The notes beneath the pieces are model-generated. The model was not told the origin of the DNA and searched no databases. It saw only the letters and a list, made by a program, of their open reading frames with translations. Below, piece by piece: positions 47,139-57,042 of a DNA stretch of 64,000 nucleotides. Source of the stretch: Flavobacteriaceae bacterium PS02334 (GTDB lineage: Bacteria > Bacteroidota > Bacteroidia > Flavobacteriales > Flavobacteriaceae); NCBI GenBank assembly GCA_029959295.1, contig JASCOH010000003.1, forward strand, positions 1-64,000, given 5' to 3'. A program made the translations under genes and the position numbers. Each line of letters begins with the position of its first letter. The stretch's first letter is position 1.

Positions 47139-47235
47139 AAACACAGATTTCATAAATTTTCACAGATAAAAATTAGAGATTTATTTTTTTATCTCAAGAT
47201 CATAAATCTGTGCTAATCTGTAAAATCTGTGTTTT
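47139..47235. repeat. ACACAGATTT / AATCTGTGTT inverted repeat inside the aromatic operon
   Basis: The left arm (47139-47167) holds AACACAGATTTC and CACAGAT; the right arm (47205-47235) holds AATCTGTG, AATCTG and AAATCTGTGTT. It belongs to the same repeat family as those near 29701 and 30341. It lies in the largest gap of this operon (121 nt), between the FMN-binding glutamate synthase-like gene and the thioesterase gene. Confidence 0.75.
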
Positions 47236-47244
47236 ATATTTTAG

Positions 47245-48828
47245 TTAAAAACTTTCAACACTAGCTTTCTTCATATAATATTTAAACGTTTCCGGAATTG
47301 CATTTTCATCCAATAAACATCCGGTTTCTAATTCAGGATAGGTTTCTGCAAACGTTTGGATTTTTGTACGATCAACACGCATGCTCACAACGCCTCTGTC
47401 GACATCATCAGGATGGCAAATTCCAGCGGAAGCCATCAAATCCATTGCATTTTTGACTGTTTCTTTTTGGAATCGCGCCACACGGATGCTTTTTTCTTCG
47501 GGAACTAGCCCTTTTACCAACTTCGGATCTTGCGTAGCCACACCAGTCGGACAGGTGTTTGCATGGCATTCCAAAGCTTGAATGCAACCCAAAGCGAACA
47601 TCATTCCTCTGGCAGAATTGCACAAATCGGCTCCTGTTGCAAGTGTTTTTATGATATCAAATCCTGAAATTATTTTACCGCTACAGATAATTTTTATTTG
47701 CTCTTTAATTCCGAAACCTTTTAGAGAATCATATACAAAAGCCAGAGCGTCCCGCAAGGGCATTCCGACGTGATCTGAATATTCAATCGGCGCTGCACCA
47801 GTACCCCCTTCACCGCCGTCAACAGTGATAAAATCAAAGAAAGTCTGGGTTTCGACCATTGCCTTGCAAATCGAAAGAAATTCGGATTTGTTTCCAATAC
47901 AGATTTTCATCCCGATTGGTTTTCCGCCAGAACCTTTTCGCAATAATTTTATGAAATCCATTAATTCTAAAGGCGTTTTGAAAGCCGAGTGGGTTGGTGG
48001 CGAAATAATATCTCTTCCTTTCCCGACCAAACGAATTGCGGCGATTTCATCAGTCACTTTTTCCTTCGGAAGAATCCCGCCGTGGCCTGGTTTTGCGCCT
48101 TGAGAAAACTTGATTTCAATCATTTTTACGTTTTCAAAATGTGCTCTTTTTTCGAAATGCTCGTAAGAAAAATTTCCATCTTCATCTCGGCAGCTGAAAT
48201 AACCCGTTCCAATATTCCAAACAATGTCGCCACCGCCTTCAAGATGATAGGGTGAAAGTCCGCCTTCACCAGTATTATGATAAAAACCGCCTTGTTTTGC
48301 ACCGGCATTTAAAGCCATAATTGCATTTTTGCTCAAGGAACCATAGCTCATCGCACTAATATTATAAAGGCTTGCAAAGTAAGGCTTTTCGCATTGCGAC
48401 GAGCCGATTTTGACTCTTGGATTCATATCAATATCTGCAAAAGGAATGGCTTTGATGCTGTGGTTTATCCATTGATAGCCAATTTCGTAAACGTCTAATT
48501 GCGTTCCAAAAGGGTGGGAATCGGTTTCTTTTTTGCTTCTCTGGTAAACCAAGCTTCTTTCTAATCTGTTGAAAGGCGTTCCGTCCAAATCAGTTTCTAC
48601 AAAATATTGCCTGATTTCTGGCCCGATTGATTCTAATAAATAGCGCATCCTCCCTAAAAGCGGAAAATTTCTTCGGATTGTTTTCTTTGATTGGAACATG
48701 TCGTAAAATCCCATGATAATCAAAGGCAAAAAGATTAATAAGAGGAAAATTGACTTCCAATTGATGTAAGTCAGCAGCGCAATTATAGATAGCGACGTGA
48801 TTGTGAAAACTAAAAATACTTTTCTCAT
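47245..48828 (-). CDS. Membrane-anchored FMN-binding glutamate synthase family protein
   Basis: The 527-aa protein has two TM segments in residues 5-45, then a glutamate synthase central/FMN domain: GEGGLSPYHLEGGGDIVWN, GAKPGHGGILPKEKV, TVDGGEGGTGAAPIEYSDH and the Cys cluster CHANTCPTGVATQD. It lacks the amidotransferase domain. Relatives are stand-alone proteins of unclear function. Its place in the operon may be incidental; ammonia handling is a guess. Confidence 0.85.
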   Translation of the reverse strand: MRKVFLVFTITSLSIIALLTYINWKSIFLLLIFLPLIIMGFYDMFQSKKTIRRNFPLLGRMRYLLESIGPEIRQYFVETDLDGTPFNRLERSLVYQRSKKETDSHPFGTQLDVYEIGYQWINHSIKAIPFADIDMNPRVKIGSSQCEKPYFASLYNISAMSYGSLSKNAIMALNAGAKQGGFYHNTGEGGLSPYHLEGGGDIVWNIGTGYFSCRDEDGNFSYEHFEKRAHFENVKMIEIKFSQGAKPGHGGILPKEKVTDEIAAIRLVGKGRDIISPPTHSAFKTPLELMDFIKLLRKGSGGKPIGMKICIGNKSEFLSICKAMVETQTFFDFITVDGGEGGTGAAPIEYSDHVGMPLRDALAFVYDSLKGFGIKEQIKIICSGKIISGFDIIKTLATGADLCNSARGMMFALGCIQALECHANTCPTGVATQDPKLVKGLVPEEKSIRVARFQKETVKNAMDLMASAGICHPDDVDRGVVSMRVDRTKIQTFAETYPELETGCLLDENAIPETFKYYMKKASVESF

Positions 48829-48863
48829 GCTTTTTATTTTAGGCTAATATTAGTAAATTTTAA

Positions 48864-50477
48864 TTAATTTTTAGTGTTTATTGCTTTCAATTTGAAGCGC
48901 TGGATTTTGCCAGTTTCTGTTTTTGGAAGCATTTCTAAAAAACGAATTTCCCTTGGATATTTATAAGGTGCGGCATTTTCTTTGAACCAATCTTGAAGCG
49001 ATTTTGCATATTCATCGCAAGCTTTTGATTTGTCATTCAAGACGATATAAGCGCAAACCAGCATTCCTCGGTTTTCGTCAGGAAGCCCGATAACTGCGCA
49101 TTCAGCAATATCTTCATGTTTTAAAAGTACGCTTTCCACTTCAATTGCGGCAATATTGTAGCCAGAAGAAATAATCATGTCATCGCCACGAGCCACGAAC
49201 CAATAATAGCCGTCTTCATCTTTTCTGAAAATATCTCCAGTCAGATTCCAGCCGTTTTGAACATACTCTTTTTGCTTGTCCATTCGATTCAAATATTTGC
49301 AACCCGTAATTCCTCTGACAGCCAGTCTTCCGGGCTCATTGATTCCTAATTCATTTCCTTTTTTGTCAACGATTTTTGCTTCATATCCGTGAATTGGCTG
49401 GCCTGTAGAACCTTTTTTCATATTCTCTTCATTGGAAGAAATAAAAATATGCAGCATTTCTGTAGCGCCAATTCCGTCAATAATTTTTAATCCTGTGGCT
49501 TCGTGCCAATCTTCCCAAACTTTTTCAGGCAAAGTTTCTCCTGCAGAAACACATTTTCTAAGCGAAGAAATATCAAAATCTGAAGCTTTTGCTGCTAAAA
49601 TTCTGTAAGCTGTTGGCGCAGTAAATACAATTGAAATTTTATGCTCTTGGATAGCCTGCAGTAATAAATCTGGTGACGGTTTTTCTATCAAAAATGTGGA
49701 AGCACCATAATAAAAAGGAAACAAAACCAACCCTCCGAGTCCGAAAGTAAAGCCCAAAGGCGGACTTCCGGTAAAAATATCTTCTGGTTTTGGTTGCAAG
49801 GCATATTTTGGAAAAGCTTCACAAATCAGCAAAATATCTTTGTGATAATGTGAAGTCATTTTTGGGTTTCCAGTTGTTCCGGACGTAAAACCTATTAATG
49901 AAATATCATTTGCTTTGCTTGGAAAATTTGTAAATTCCTTCGGTTTGTTGTGCATTAAAACTTCTAATTTTGAAGTAGCAGTTTCTGTCCCGTCAAACGT
50001 AATTACTTGCTTTAAAAATTCAGATTTTATAGAAACCATCGCTTCTTCAAGGCGATAATCACAGAAAGCGTGTGATATTTCAGCACTGTCAATCATCACT
50101 TCCAATTCTTTTTCTCGGAGCAAAGGCATTGTGGCAACAACGATTCCGCCAGCTTTTAAAATAGCAAACCAAATAGCAACAAACATCGGATTATTAGCAG
50201 AACGAATCAAAACACGATTGCCAGAAACCAAACCTAAATCATCTACTAAAACGTGTGCAATTTGGTTTGACTTTTCATATAAATCTTGAAAAGTCCATAT
50301 TTTTTCAAATGTCCTGATAGCAATATTTTTTCCGCGACCTTCCTTAATATGATTGTCCAATAATTTTTCTACGCAGTTTAAATCTTCTGGAAGCAGAAAT
50401 TCTTCTCCCTCATAAATATAATCAGGTTGGAGTTTTTGTGAAGGAAGATGTTTTTTTGCGAAATTATCTTTGTACAT
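48864..50477 (-). CDS. Aromatic acid-CoA ligase (2-aminobenzoate/benzoate type)
   Basis: The 537-aa AMP-forming ligase has the P-loop TSGTTGNPKM near 211, GATEM near 336, LTGDIFRKDEDGYYWFVARGDD near 420 and the catalytic Lys in KTETGKIQRF. The sequence class is closest in feel to 2-aminobenzoate-CoA ligase. It makes the CoA ester that the monooxygenase uses. Confidence 0.88.
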   Translation of the reverse strand: MYKDNFAKKHLPSQKLQPDYIYEGEEFLLPEDLNCVEKLLDNHIKEGRGKNIAIRTFEKIWTFQDLYEKSNQIAHVLVDDLGLVSGNRVLIRSANNPMFVAIWFAILKAGGIVVATMPLLREKELEVMIDSAEISHAFCDYRLEEAMVSIKSEFLKQVITFDGTETATSKLEVLMHNKPKEFTNFPSKANDISLIGFTSGTTGNPKMTSHYHKDILLICEAFPKYALQPKPEDIFTGSPPLGFTFGLGGLVLFPFYYGASTFLIEKPSPDLLLQAIQEHKISIVFTAPTAYRILAAKASDFDISSLRKCVSAGETLPEKVWEDWHEATGLKIIDGIGATEMLHIFISSNEENMKKGSTGQPIHGYEAKIVDKKGNELGINEPGRLAVRGITGCKYLNRMDKQKEYVQNGWNLTGDIFRKDEDGYYWFVARGDDMIISSGYNIAAIEVESVLLKHEDIAECAVIGLPDENRGMLVCAYIVLNDKSKACDEYAKSLQDWFKENAAPYKYPREIRFLEMLPKTETGKIQRFKLKAINTKN

Positions 50478-50554
50478 TGATTGTCTGTATTTTAATTACG
50501 AATTTGAAATTATGCAACCTCTTTAAATTTTATTTTAAGCGTAATTCGTAATTA

Positions 50555-52861
50555 CTAATTCGTAATTTTCTTATGGCTTTCTGGTTTCAACGATTTTTTC
50601 ATATTTTCAACCGCTTTTCTCTCGCTCAATTTATAAGGATACAAATGCGAAATGCCACTTTCGTATTGCCACGGAATATCTTTTGCTTCAAATTGTTCGT
50701 ACGCCTGCGCATTTCTGACAAAATTTGGATCTAACAATAAAGGCCTTCCTAAAGCGACTAAATCCGCTCTTCCGTTTAAAATAATTGTGTTTATTTGGTC
50801 GATATCTTGAATTGTTCCTGTGGTAATTGTTGGAATATCAATTGTATTTTTAATTGCGTCTGAAAACGGAGTCTGGTACATTCTGCCGTAGCCAGGTTTT
50901 TGTTTGGCAACCGTGTAACCTGTGGAAACATTGATAATATCGGCTCCAGCTTCTTTAAAAGCGTTTGCGATTTCTAAAACGTCTGCTTCTGAAATACCAT
51001 TTTCTGCCCAATCAAAAGCCGAAATTCTGACCGAAATCGGCTTATCTTGATTGAAATTTTCTCGAACGGCTTTAAAAACTTCCAAGGGGAATTTTAATCT
51101 ATTTTGAATGCTTCCGCCGAATTTATCAGTTCTGGTATTTGTCAAAGGCGATAGGAAGGAAGCCAGTAAAAACCCGTGGTTGGCTTGAATTTCAATCATA
51201 TCGAATCCAGATTCTTCGGCATTTTTTGTAGCTTGGATAAATTCTGAAATCACGGTTTCCATGTCTGCAGCATCCATTTCTTTTGGAACAGGCATTTTAT
51301 CTTTATACGGAATTGCAGAAGCAGAAAGCAAATTCCAAGAAGTTTCCAATGGAATATTATAACCTTCCGAAGGCAATTTCACGCCACCGCGTCTTCCTGA
51401 GTGCCCTAATTGGATTGCTATTTTTGCTTGACTATTTTTATGTACAAATTTGGCAACTTTTTTCCAGCTATCTATTTGTTCTTGAGTATTTATCATGGCG
51501 CAACCTAAAGTAACTTTTCCAACTTCTGAAACCGCAACTGATTCTGTAATAATTAATCCAACACCGCCAATGGCGCGACTTCCATAATGAACCAAATGCC
51601 AGTCAGAAATCAATCCGTTTTCAGCAGAATATTGTTCCATCGGCGCCATCACGATTCTGTTTTGCAAATGCATCTTTCTTAAATTATAAGTAGAAAAAGC
51701 AGGCGGATTTTTTAAGTTTTCATTTCCGATAGATTTGTTGAAATTAGCTAAAACCGCATCTGTAAAAGAGGAATCTCTGATGGCTAAATTTTCAAAAGTC
51801 ACTTTTTTGGAACGTGTCATTACGCCAAAGGCGAAAGGTAAAAAGTCGTGTTTTATATGGCGATCCATATCTTCAAACCATTCAAGCGAAACCTTGGCGG
51901 CGTGCTGAATCATCTCGACTCTCTGTCTGCGTTTGTTATCGTATTCTTGAAAAGCTTTTTGGATATCATCTTGATTTTCTGTAATAGAATCTGCCAACGC
52001 AATCGCACATTCCATGGCTAATTTTGTGCCTGAACCAATGGAATAATGTGCCGTAGCTTTTGCGTCTCCTAATAAAACAATATTATCCTTATGCCAGTTT
52101 TTATTGGTAATCACAGGAAAATTACGCCAATGAGATTTGTTTGAAATCAATCCGTGGCCGTCTAATTCTTCTTTAAAAATTTCAGATAATTTTTGAATCG
52201 TATCTTGTTCATTCGTAGTTTCAAAACCTGCTTTTTCCCAAGTTTTCTCGGTAGTTTCAAAAATCCACGTGCTCATTCCTTCTTCATATTGGTAAGTATG
52301 CGCTACGAACGTGCCGTGAGGCGTTTCCCTGAAAAAATAAGTGAAGGCTTCCAATGGTTTTGTAGAACCCATCCAAACAAATTTATTTTTTTGTAAGACC
52401 GTTGTAGTTCCAAAATCTTCCTTAAATTGTTCTCTGATTCCACTGTTTATACCGTCTCCGGCAACAATTACATCAGCATCTTTAAATTGAGAAAGGTCGC
52501 CAATATTGTATTTAAAATGCAAATTGACTCCTTCTTCACGACAACGCTGCTGTAATAATTGCAAAAGCGTTTTTCTGGAACAGCCACAAAAACCGTTGCC
52601 TGTGATGCGGATTTTTTCTCCGTTTCTGGCCACATCCAAATCATCCCAATAGGCAAAACGGCTTCTGATCAATTCATAAGATTTTGGATCTCTGGTCAAA
52701 AATTCGCTCAACGTTTCATCCGAAAAAACAACTCCGAAACCAAAAGAATCATCTGCTTTATTGCGTTCGTAAAGATCTATTTGACAGCTAGGAATTGCTT
52801 TTTTTAATAGAATTGAAAAATACAATCCTCCAGGACCGCCACCAATTACAGTTATTTTCAT
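50555..52861 (-). CDS. Two-domain aryl-CoA monooxygenase/reductase (salicylyl-CoA 5-hydroxylase / 2-aminobenzoyl-CoA monooxygenase type)
   Basis: The 768-aa protein has an N-terminal FAD monooxygenase domain (GGGPGGLYFSILLKKA, VAGDGINSGIRE, GDAKATAHYSIGSGTKLA). The C-terminal half is an Old Yellow Enzyme-like reductase (IVMAPMEQYSAENG, IQLGHSGRRGG, IQANHGFLLASFLSP, KFGGS, GRPLL). This is the architecture of 2-aminobenzoyl-CoA monooxygenase/reductase and of the protein named salicylyl-CoA 5-hydroxylase. It hydroxylates the ring at C5 of the CoA ester. Confidence 0.93.
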   Translation of the reverse strand: MKITVIGGGPGGLYFSILLKKAIPSCQIDLYERNKADDSFGFGVVFSDETLSEFLTRDPKSYELIRSRFAYWDDLDVARNGEKIRITGNGFCGCSRKTLLQLLQQRCREEGVNLHFKYNIGDLSQFKDADVIVAGDGINSGIREQFKEDFGTTTVLQKNKFVWMGSTKPLEAFTYFFRETPHGTFVAHTYQYEEGMSTWIFETTEKTWEKAGFETTNEQDTIQKLSEIFKEELDGHGLISNKSHWRNFPVITNKNWHKDNIVLLGDAKATAHYSIGSGTKLAMECAIALADSITENQDDIQKAFQEYDNKRRQRVEMIQHAAKVSLEWFEDMDRHIKHDFLPFAFGVMTRSKKVTFENLAIRDSSFTDAVLANFNKSIGNENLKNPPAFSTYNLRKMHLQNRIVMAPMEQYSAENGLISDWHLVHYGSRAIGGVGLIITESVAVSEVGKVTLGCAMINTQEQIDSWKKVAKFVHKNSQAKIAIQLGHSGRRGGVKLPSEGYNIPLETSWNLLSASAIPYKDKMPVPKEMDAADMETVISEFIQATKNAEESGFDMIEIQANHGFLLASFLSPLTNTRTDKFGGSIQNRLKFPLEVFKAVRENFNQDKPISVRISAFDWAENGISEADVLEIANAFKEAGADIINVSTGYTVAKQKPGYGRMYQTPFSDAIKNTIDIPTITTGTIQDIDQINTIILNGRADLVALGRPLLLDPNFVRNAQAYEQFEAKDIPWQYESGISHLYPYKLSERKAVENMKKSLKPESHKKITN

Positions 52862-52885
52862 TATTTTATATTCTAAAACCTATTT

Positions 52886-53491
52886 TTAATTTCTTTTTAT
52901 TGCAAACAATTCGCCTAATTTGGCATAATTAGCACCCGCCAAACGTGAAACAGGCTTGTATGTTTCCAAATTTATCTTGTGATCTTCCAATAAAACAGAG
53001 TTGTCGAAATGAAACATCACGATTCGCCCAATTACAATTGTTGCACCACCAAATTTGTGATTTTCCAAAGTATAATGATGAACCAATTCACATTCAAATG
53101 AAATCGGACTTTCTTTGACTCTCGGTGGTTTTACTTTTATTGAGGCAATAGGAGTGAGGCCTGCCAGTTCAAATTCATCTACATCATGTGGTACATTTTG
53201 TCCGGTAATGTTCATTTGTTCGACAATTTCTTCGGTAACCATATTCACTACAAATTGCTTAGTTTGCAAAACATTGGTCAAAGTATCTTTTTTGTGGTCG
53301 TTAGAATGCGCCGTCGAAAACATAATGTGTGGCGGATCATCACCAACAACATTAAAGAAAGAAAAAGGAGCGAGGTTGGCAATTTTGTCTTCGCTAATGG
53401 TAGAAATCCATCCAATTGGTCGCGGAATTACAGCTCCGGTAAGCAATTTATAAATGGCTTTTTGGTCTAAATGGTCAGGATTGAATTCCAT
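52886..53491 (-). CDS. Flavin reductase family protein
   Basis: The 201-aa protein has the FMN-binding split-barrel motifs RPIGWISTIS, NLAPFSFFNVVGDDPPHIMFS and TNVLQTKQFVVNMV. It can supply reduced flavin, or act as a small oxygenase partner. It is the first gene of the eleven-gene operon, 24 nt before the monooxygenase. Confidence 0.87.
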   Translation of the reverse strand: MEFNPDHLDQKAIYKLLTGAVIPRPIGWISTISEDKIANLAPFSFFNVVGDDPPHIMFSTAHSNDHKKDTLTNVLQTKQFVVNMVTEEIVEQMNITGQNVPHDVDEFELAGLTPIASIKVKPPRVKESPISFECELVHHYTLENHKFGGATIVIGRIVMFHFDNSVLLEDHKINLETYKPVSRLAGANYAKLGELFAIKRN

Positions 53492-53793
53492 TTTAATTGT
53501 GTTTGTACAAATTAAAGGAAATTTTTAGAATTATTTTTAATAGAATGTAATTTTAGATTATTAAAAATACGAATAATATAAAATTAATATTGGATTTCGA
53601 GAAACTATTGAAATTTTTTATAGATAATTCTTTTCTGCTATAAAGATATAATTAATTGAATATTAGCTTTGTTTCTTATATTTTAGATAACAATTTTCTT
53701 TAGAAAATTAAATTTTAAAACAAGCTATTTTGGCAAAAGTAATTTAGAATTTTCTTGTAAATCTTTGTAAATTAGAAGAAAAATTTTGTTTCG
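53492..53793. other. AT-rich divergent intergenic region
   Basis: This 302-nt region separates the first gene of the aromatic operon from nnrD. It is over 75% A+T by eye. I see a weak TTAATTTG element on the minus strand upstream of the flavin reductase gene and no regulator gene, so the operon promoter is probably here, but no full consensus was found. Confidence 0.5.
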
Positions 53794-54639
53794 ATGAAAA
53801 CAATTCTGGTTACCAAAGAAAAAATCCTTGAAATTTACAAGCCAATTTTTAATGAAACGCATAAAGGAATTCAAGGCCATGCTTTAATTATTGGAGGAAG
53901 TTATGGCAAAATCGGTTCAATCGTACTTTCGACAAAAGCTTGCCTGAAATCGGGTTGTGGCTTGGTTACTTCTTTTGTCCCAAAATGCGGTTATGATATT
54001 GTTCAGATTTCTTTTCCGGAAGCGATGGTTTTGACCGATGCCAATAAAAAATATATTTCTAAAATTGAGTTTGAAATTATCCCGAAAGCAATCGGAATTG
54101 GAATGGGAATGGGGCAGGAGGAAATTACGCAGAAAGCTTTTTATCATTTTTTAAAAACTAATAAAACGCAACTTCTTATTGACGCTGACGGAATTAATAT
54201 TCTTTCTGCAAATAAACATTGGATTTCATTATTGCCTAAAAAAACAATATTGACACCACATTTTAAAGAATTGGAAAGATTGCTCGGAAAGTGGAATTCT
54301 GAAGAAGAAAAATTAGAAATGGTAAAAGATTTTTCTACTAAAAATAATATGATAATAGTTGTAAAAGGCGCTCCGACAATCATAATTGACGGCCAAAATA
54401 GTTATAAAAATACTACAGGAAATGCAGCTTTGGCAACTGCAGGAAGCGGTGATGTTTTATCAGGAATTATAACGAGTCTGCTTGCACAATCTTATGAACC
54501 GATTGAAGCCTCAAAATTAGGCGTTTACCTTCACGGACTAACGGCTGATTTGGCTTTGCCGGAAACTGGCTATCAATCTTTTACAGCTTCCGCAATAATT
54601 GACTATCTAGGGAAGGCATTTTTAAGCTTGGAAAATTAA
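53794..54639 (+). CDS. nnrD: ADP/ATP-dependent NAD(P)H-hydrate dehydratase
   Basis: The 281-aa protein has [51 protein letters not shown] and the Gly-rich [18 protein letters not shown]. It repairs hydrated NAD(P)H. Only the dehydratase (YjeF C-terminal) half is encoded; the epimerase half (YjeF N) is absent here. Confidence 0.9.
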   Translation: MKTILVTKEKILEIYKPIFNETHKGIQGHALIIGGSYGKIGSIVLSTKACLKSGCGLVTSFVPKCGYDIVQISFPEAMVLTDANKKYISKIEFEIIPKAIGIGMGMGQEEITQKAFYHFLKTNKTQLLIDADGINILSANKHWISLLPKKTILTPHFKELERLLGKWNSEEEKLEMVKDFSTKNNMIIVVKGAPTIIIDGQNSYKNTTGNAALATAGSGDVLSGIITSLLAQSYEPIEASKLGVYLHGLTADLALPETGYQSFTASAIIDYLGKAFLSLEN

Positions 54640-54647
54640 GCAATAAT

Positions 54648-55295
54648 TTATTCTTTGATTACTATAATTGTAGCCTTAAAACCAGTTGCCAGATTCCATT
54701 TATCTGAAGAAATTAGATTTTTTTTGTCATCATAGACATGGAATTCAGCAGTATTTGGTCCAGAAAAACCTTGGTTTAAAGCTTCAAAATCAATTTTGTT
54801 AAATCCGGGTTTTAGCGTAATGCTCAATCCTTTGAAATCACTTTCAAGAGTGATAGAAGGAACTACAACTACATCATTTACAGAGACTTTGATCATGTCT
54901 CCGTCAGGATATTCATGGTCTCTGTAAATTACGTTGACAAATTCGCCACTGTTTCTAAATTCGCCAAAAAACTGGTTTCCTTTAATCACATTATCAGGTT
55001 CTTTGCCATATTTTTTGTTTAATTTCTTATTGTATTCTTCTCCTGGATTGGCAAAAGTTTCTTTTTTTTCTGCAAAATTTACGCCGTCAGACTCTCCAAT
55101 TTTAAATTTATCTGACTTTGGCTTGCTAAAAGTAGAGAAATCAATATTGGGAGCTATGGAAGTTGATTGAGGAATCGAATTGCTTTTTGTCGTATTCTTT
55201 GAAGTTGTCGCAGGAATTGCAATCGAATTTCCTCTATCTACTTGAGAATAAAGTGTGTATGAAAAAAGAAGTAAGAATGCAGTTATAAATTTCAT
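54648..55295 (-). CDS. Secreted hypothetical protein
   Basis: The 215-aa protein has signal MKFITAFLLLFSYTLYSQ from the ATG at 55295 (the upstream frame is not needed). A Ser/Thr-rich stretch is followed by a beta-rich C-terminal domain (DMIKVSVNDVVVVPSITLES ... LKPGFNKIDF ... FHVYDD). No known domain. Probably a single gene. Confidence 0.7.
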   Translation of the reverse strand: MKFITAFLLLFSYTLYSQVDRGNSIAIPATTSKNTTKSNSIPQSTSIAPNIDFSTFSKPKSDKFKIGESDGVNFAEKKETFANPGEEYNKKLNKKYGKEPDNVIKGNQFFGEFRNSGEFVNVIYRDHEYPDGDMIKVSVNDVVVVPSITLESDFKGLSITLKPGFNKIDFEALNQGFSGPNTAEFHVYDDKKNLISSDKWNLATGFKATIIVIKE

Positions 55296-55494
55296 TAAAC
55301 GTTTTTTAATAGTCTGAGTGCTCAAATTCTGTGCCTAAAAATAAGAAAAATCGCGGACTCTGGTTTTCTTTTAAATAACTTTTAGCATTTTGATTTCCTT
55401 GTATATTAATTTAAAATTGTATTTTAGGGATCAATTAAATTATTTTGGAATGCAGAAAACCACTGTATCCGATGAATCTTCAAAAAAATCATCT

Positions 55495-56955
55495 ATGAAA
55501 TTGTCTGTCGAGAGAAAACCAATAAAAGTTTATCCAGATTCAGCACGTGTCATCGCGCGTTATTTTTTTAATGGCGAAGAACGAGCGATAGCTTTGATCA
55601 AAAAAATATTAGAATTAGACAGCGAAAGTATTTTCGGAATTATTTCTCCATTGCTGCAGGATTATTCGAAAAGGCACCGGAATATTACCAAAAAATTGCT
55701 CAAAAATTGTGAGAAAGTAAAAGACTATGTTGAGAAAGCAGGATATAGTTATTCAAACCTTGATGAATATTCGAAATTGCTTATCGGCTCTTATTTTACG
55801 CATGAATATTCGATAGAATCGGCTGCTTTTTTTAATCCGTCGATTGTTCCAGATCCTGATCAGTCAAATCTTGAAGAAGGCCAGTTGCGCGTTTTGATCA
55901 GTTTTAGGGCTGTTGGCGAAGGTCATATTTCTTCGATAGTTTTTCGCCGTGCGATGATTGACAAGCATAATAATATCACGGTAATTCCGGCTGGAAATTA
56001 TATTGATGAAGCTGAAAAGGTTCACAATATGATTTACAATAAAAAATTGTTTTTGAAAAAGGGCGAAGAAGCTGATATCAACAACGATTTTCTGAAAGAT
56101 GTAGATGAAAAATTGGAAGATCGCTTTGATTATGAGAGTCTTAAAAAAATAATCATAGAAGCAAAACAGAAAACTTCTGATGAGAAAACTACAAAAGAAT
56201 ATGATCAAATTCTCGCATTATCAGATAGTTACCGAAAAATTTGCTTTTCAAAAGATACTGATATTAGCGACCGCGTCATCTTTCCGATTTCTGATTTTGA
56301 AAGCAAAGGAATTGAAGATGCGCGTTTCGTGAAATTTACGAAGGAAAATGGAAAAGTAGTTTATTATTGTACATATACAGCTTTTGACGGTCAGCACATT
56401 ATGCCGAAATTAATGCATACGTATGATTTTTATAATTTTAAAACGGGTCCGTTAAATGGCGCTGGTGCAAAAAATAAAAATTTGGCGCTTTTTCCAAGGA
56501 AAATTAACGGGAAGTTTGCAATGCTTTCCAGAATCGACGGTTGGAATAACTACTTAATGTATTCTGACAATATCAATATTTGGGAAGATCCGATCAAAAT
56601 CCAGAGCCCAGAATATCCTTGGGAATTTGTGCAGATTGGAAATTGCGGTTCGCCAATTGAGACGAAATATGGCTGGCTTGTGATGACACATGCCGTTGGG
56701 CCGATGCGTCATTATTGCATCAGCGCATCTTTATTAGACATTGATGATCCATCAAAAGAAATTGGTCGCTTGAAAGATCCGCTGATTATGCCAAATAATG
56801 ATGAACGCGAAGGTTATGTTCCAAATGTTGTATATTCTTGCGGATCGATTATTCACAATGATGAGCTTATAATTCCGTACGGATTATCAGATCACAGTTC
56901 AGGATTTGCGACTGTAAATTTGAATGTTCTGTTGGAGCGATTAATGAAAGGATAA
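55495..56955 (+). CDS. Glycoside hydrolase/phosphorylase family GH130
   Basis: The protein has 486 aa from the ATG at 55495 (MKLSVERKPIKVYPDSARV). The five-bladed propeller motifs are AAFFNPSIVPDPDQ, SFRAVGEGHISSIVFRRA, GIEDARFVKF, WNNYLMYSDNINIWED and GNCGSPIETKYGWLVMTHAVG, as in beta-mannoside phosphorylases. An ATG at 55450 adds 15 residues; the preferred start fits the family N-terminus. Confidence 0.85.
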   Translation: MKLSVERKPIKVYPDSARVIARYFFNGEERAIALIKKILELDSESIFGIISPLLQDYSKRHRNITKKLLKNCEKVKDYVEKAGYSYSNLDEYSKLLIGSYFTHEYSIESAAFFNPSIVPDPDQSNLEEGQLRVLISFRAVGEGHISSIVFRRAMIDKHNNITVIPAGNYIDEAEKVHNMIYNKKLFLKKGEEADINNDFLKDVDEKLEDRFDYESLKKIIIEAKQKTSDEKTTKEYDQILALSDSYRKICFSKDTDISDRVIFPISDFESKGIEDARFVKFTKENGKVVYYCTYTAFDGQHIMPKLMHTYDFYNFKTGPLNGAGAKNKNLALFPRKINGKFAMLSRIDGWNNYLMYSDNINIWEDPIKIQSPEYPWEFVQIGNCGSPIETKYGWLVMTHAVGPMRHYCISASLLDIDDPSKEIGRLKDPLIMPNNDEREGYVPNVVYSCGSIIHNDELIIPYGLSDHSSGFATVNLNVLLERLMKG

Positions 56956-56968
56956 CGAATATATTGTC

Positions 56969-57001
56969 AAATAGGAGTTTTTTATTGAAAAGCTCCTATT
57001 T
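56969..57001 (+). terminator. Rho-independent terminator
   Basis: A 9-bp stem (AAATAGGAG / CTCCTATTT), extendable by T-A pairs, is followed by TTACTTTT and lies 13 nt behind the GH130 gene. Confidence 0.8.
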
Positions 57002-57014
57002 TACTTTTATTATT

Positions 57015-57042
57015 TTGCACTATAATTTATAGCATGTAAAAT
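57015..57042 (+). other. Left dif-like site of the provirus (att)
   Basis: The 28-mer reads TTGCACTATAA-TTTATA-GCATGTAAAAT. It matches the right site in 25 of 28 positions, differing at position 1 and at the first two bases of the XerD-like arm. It is followed by three GGGTA units (57044-57058). It is best read as a hybrid att junction left by XerCD recombination. Confidence 0.8.
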
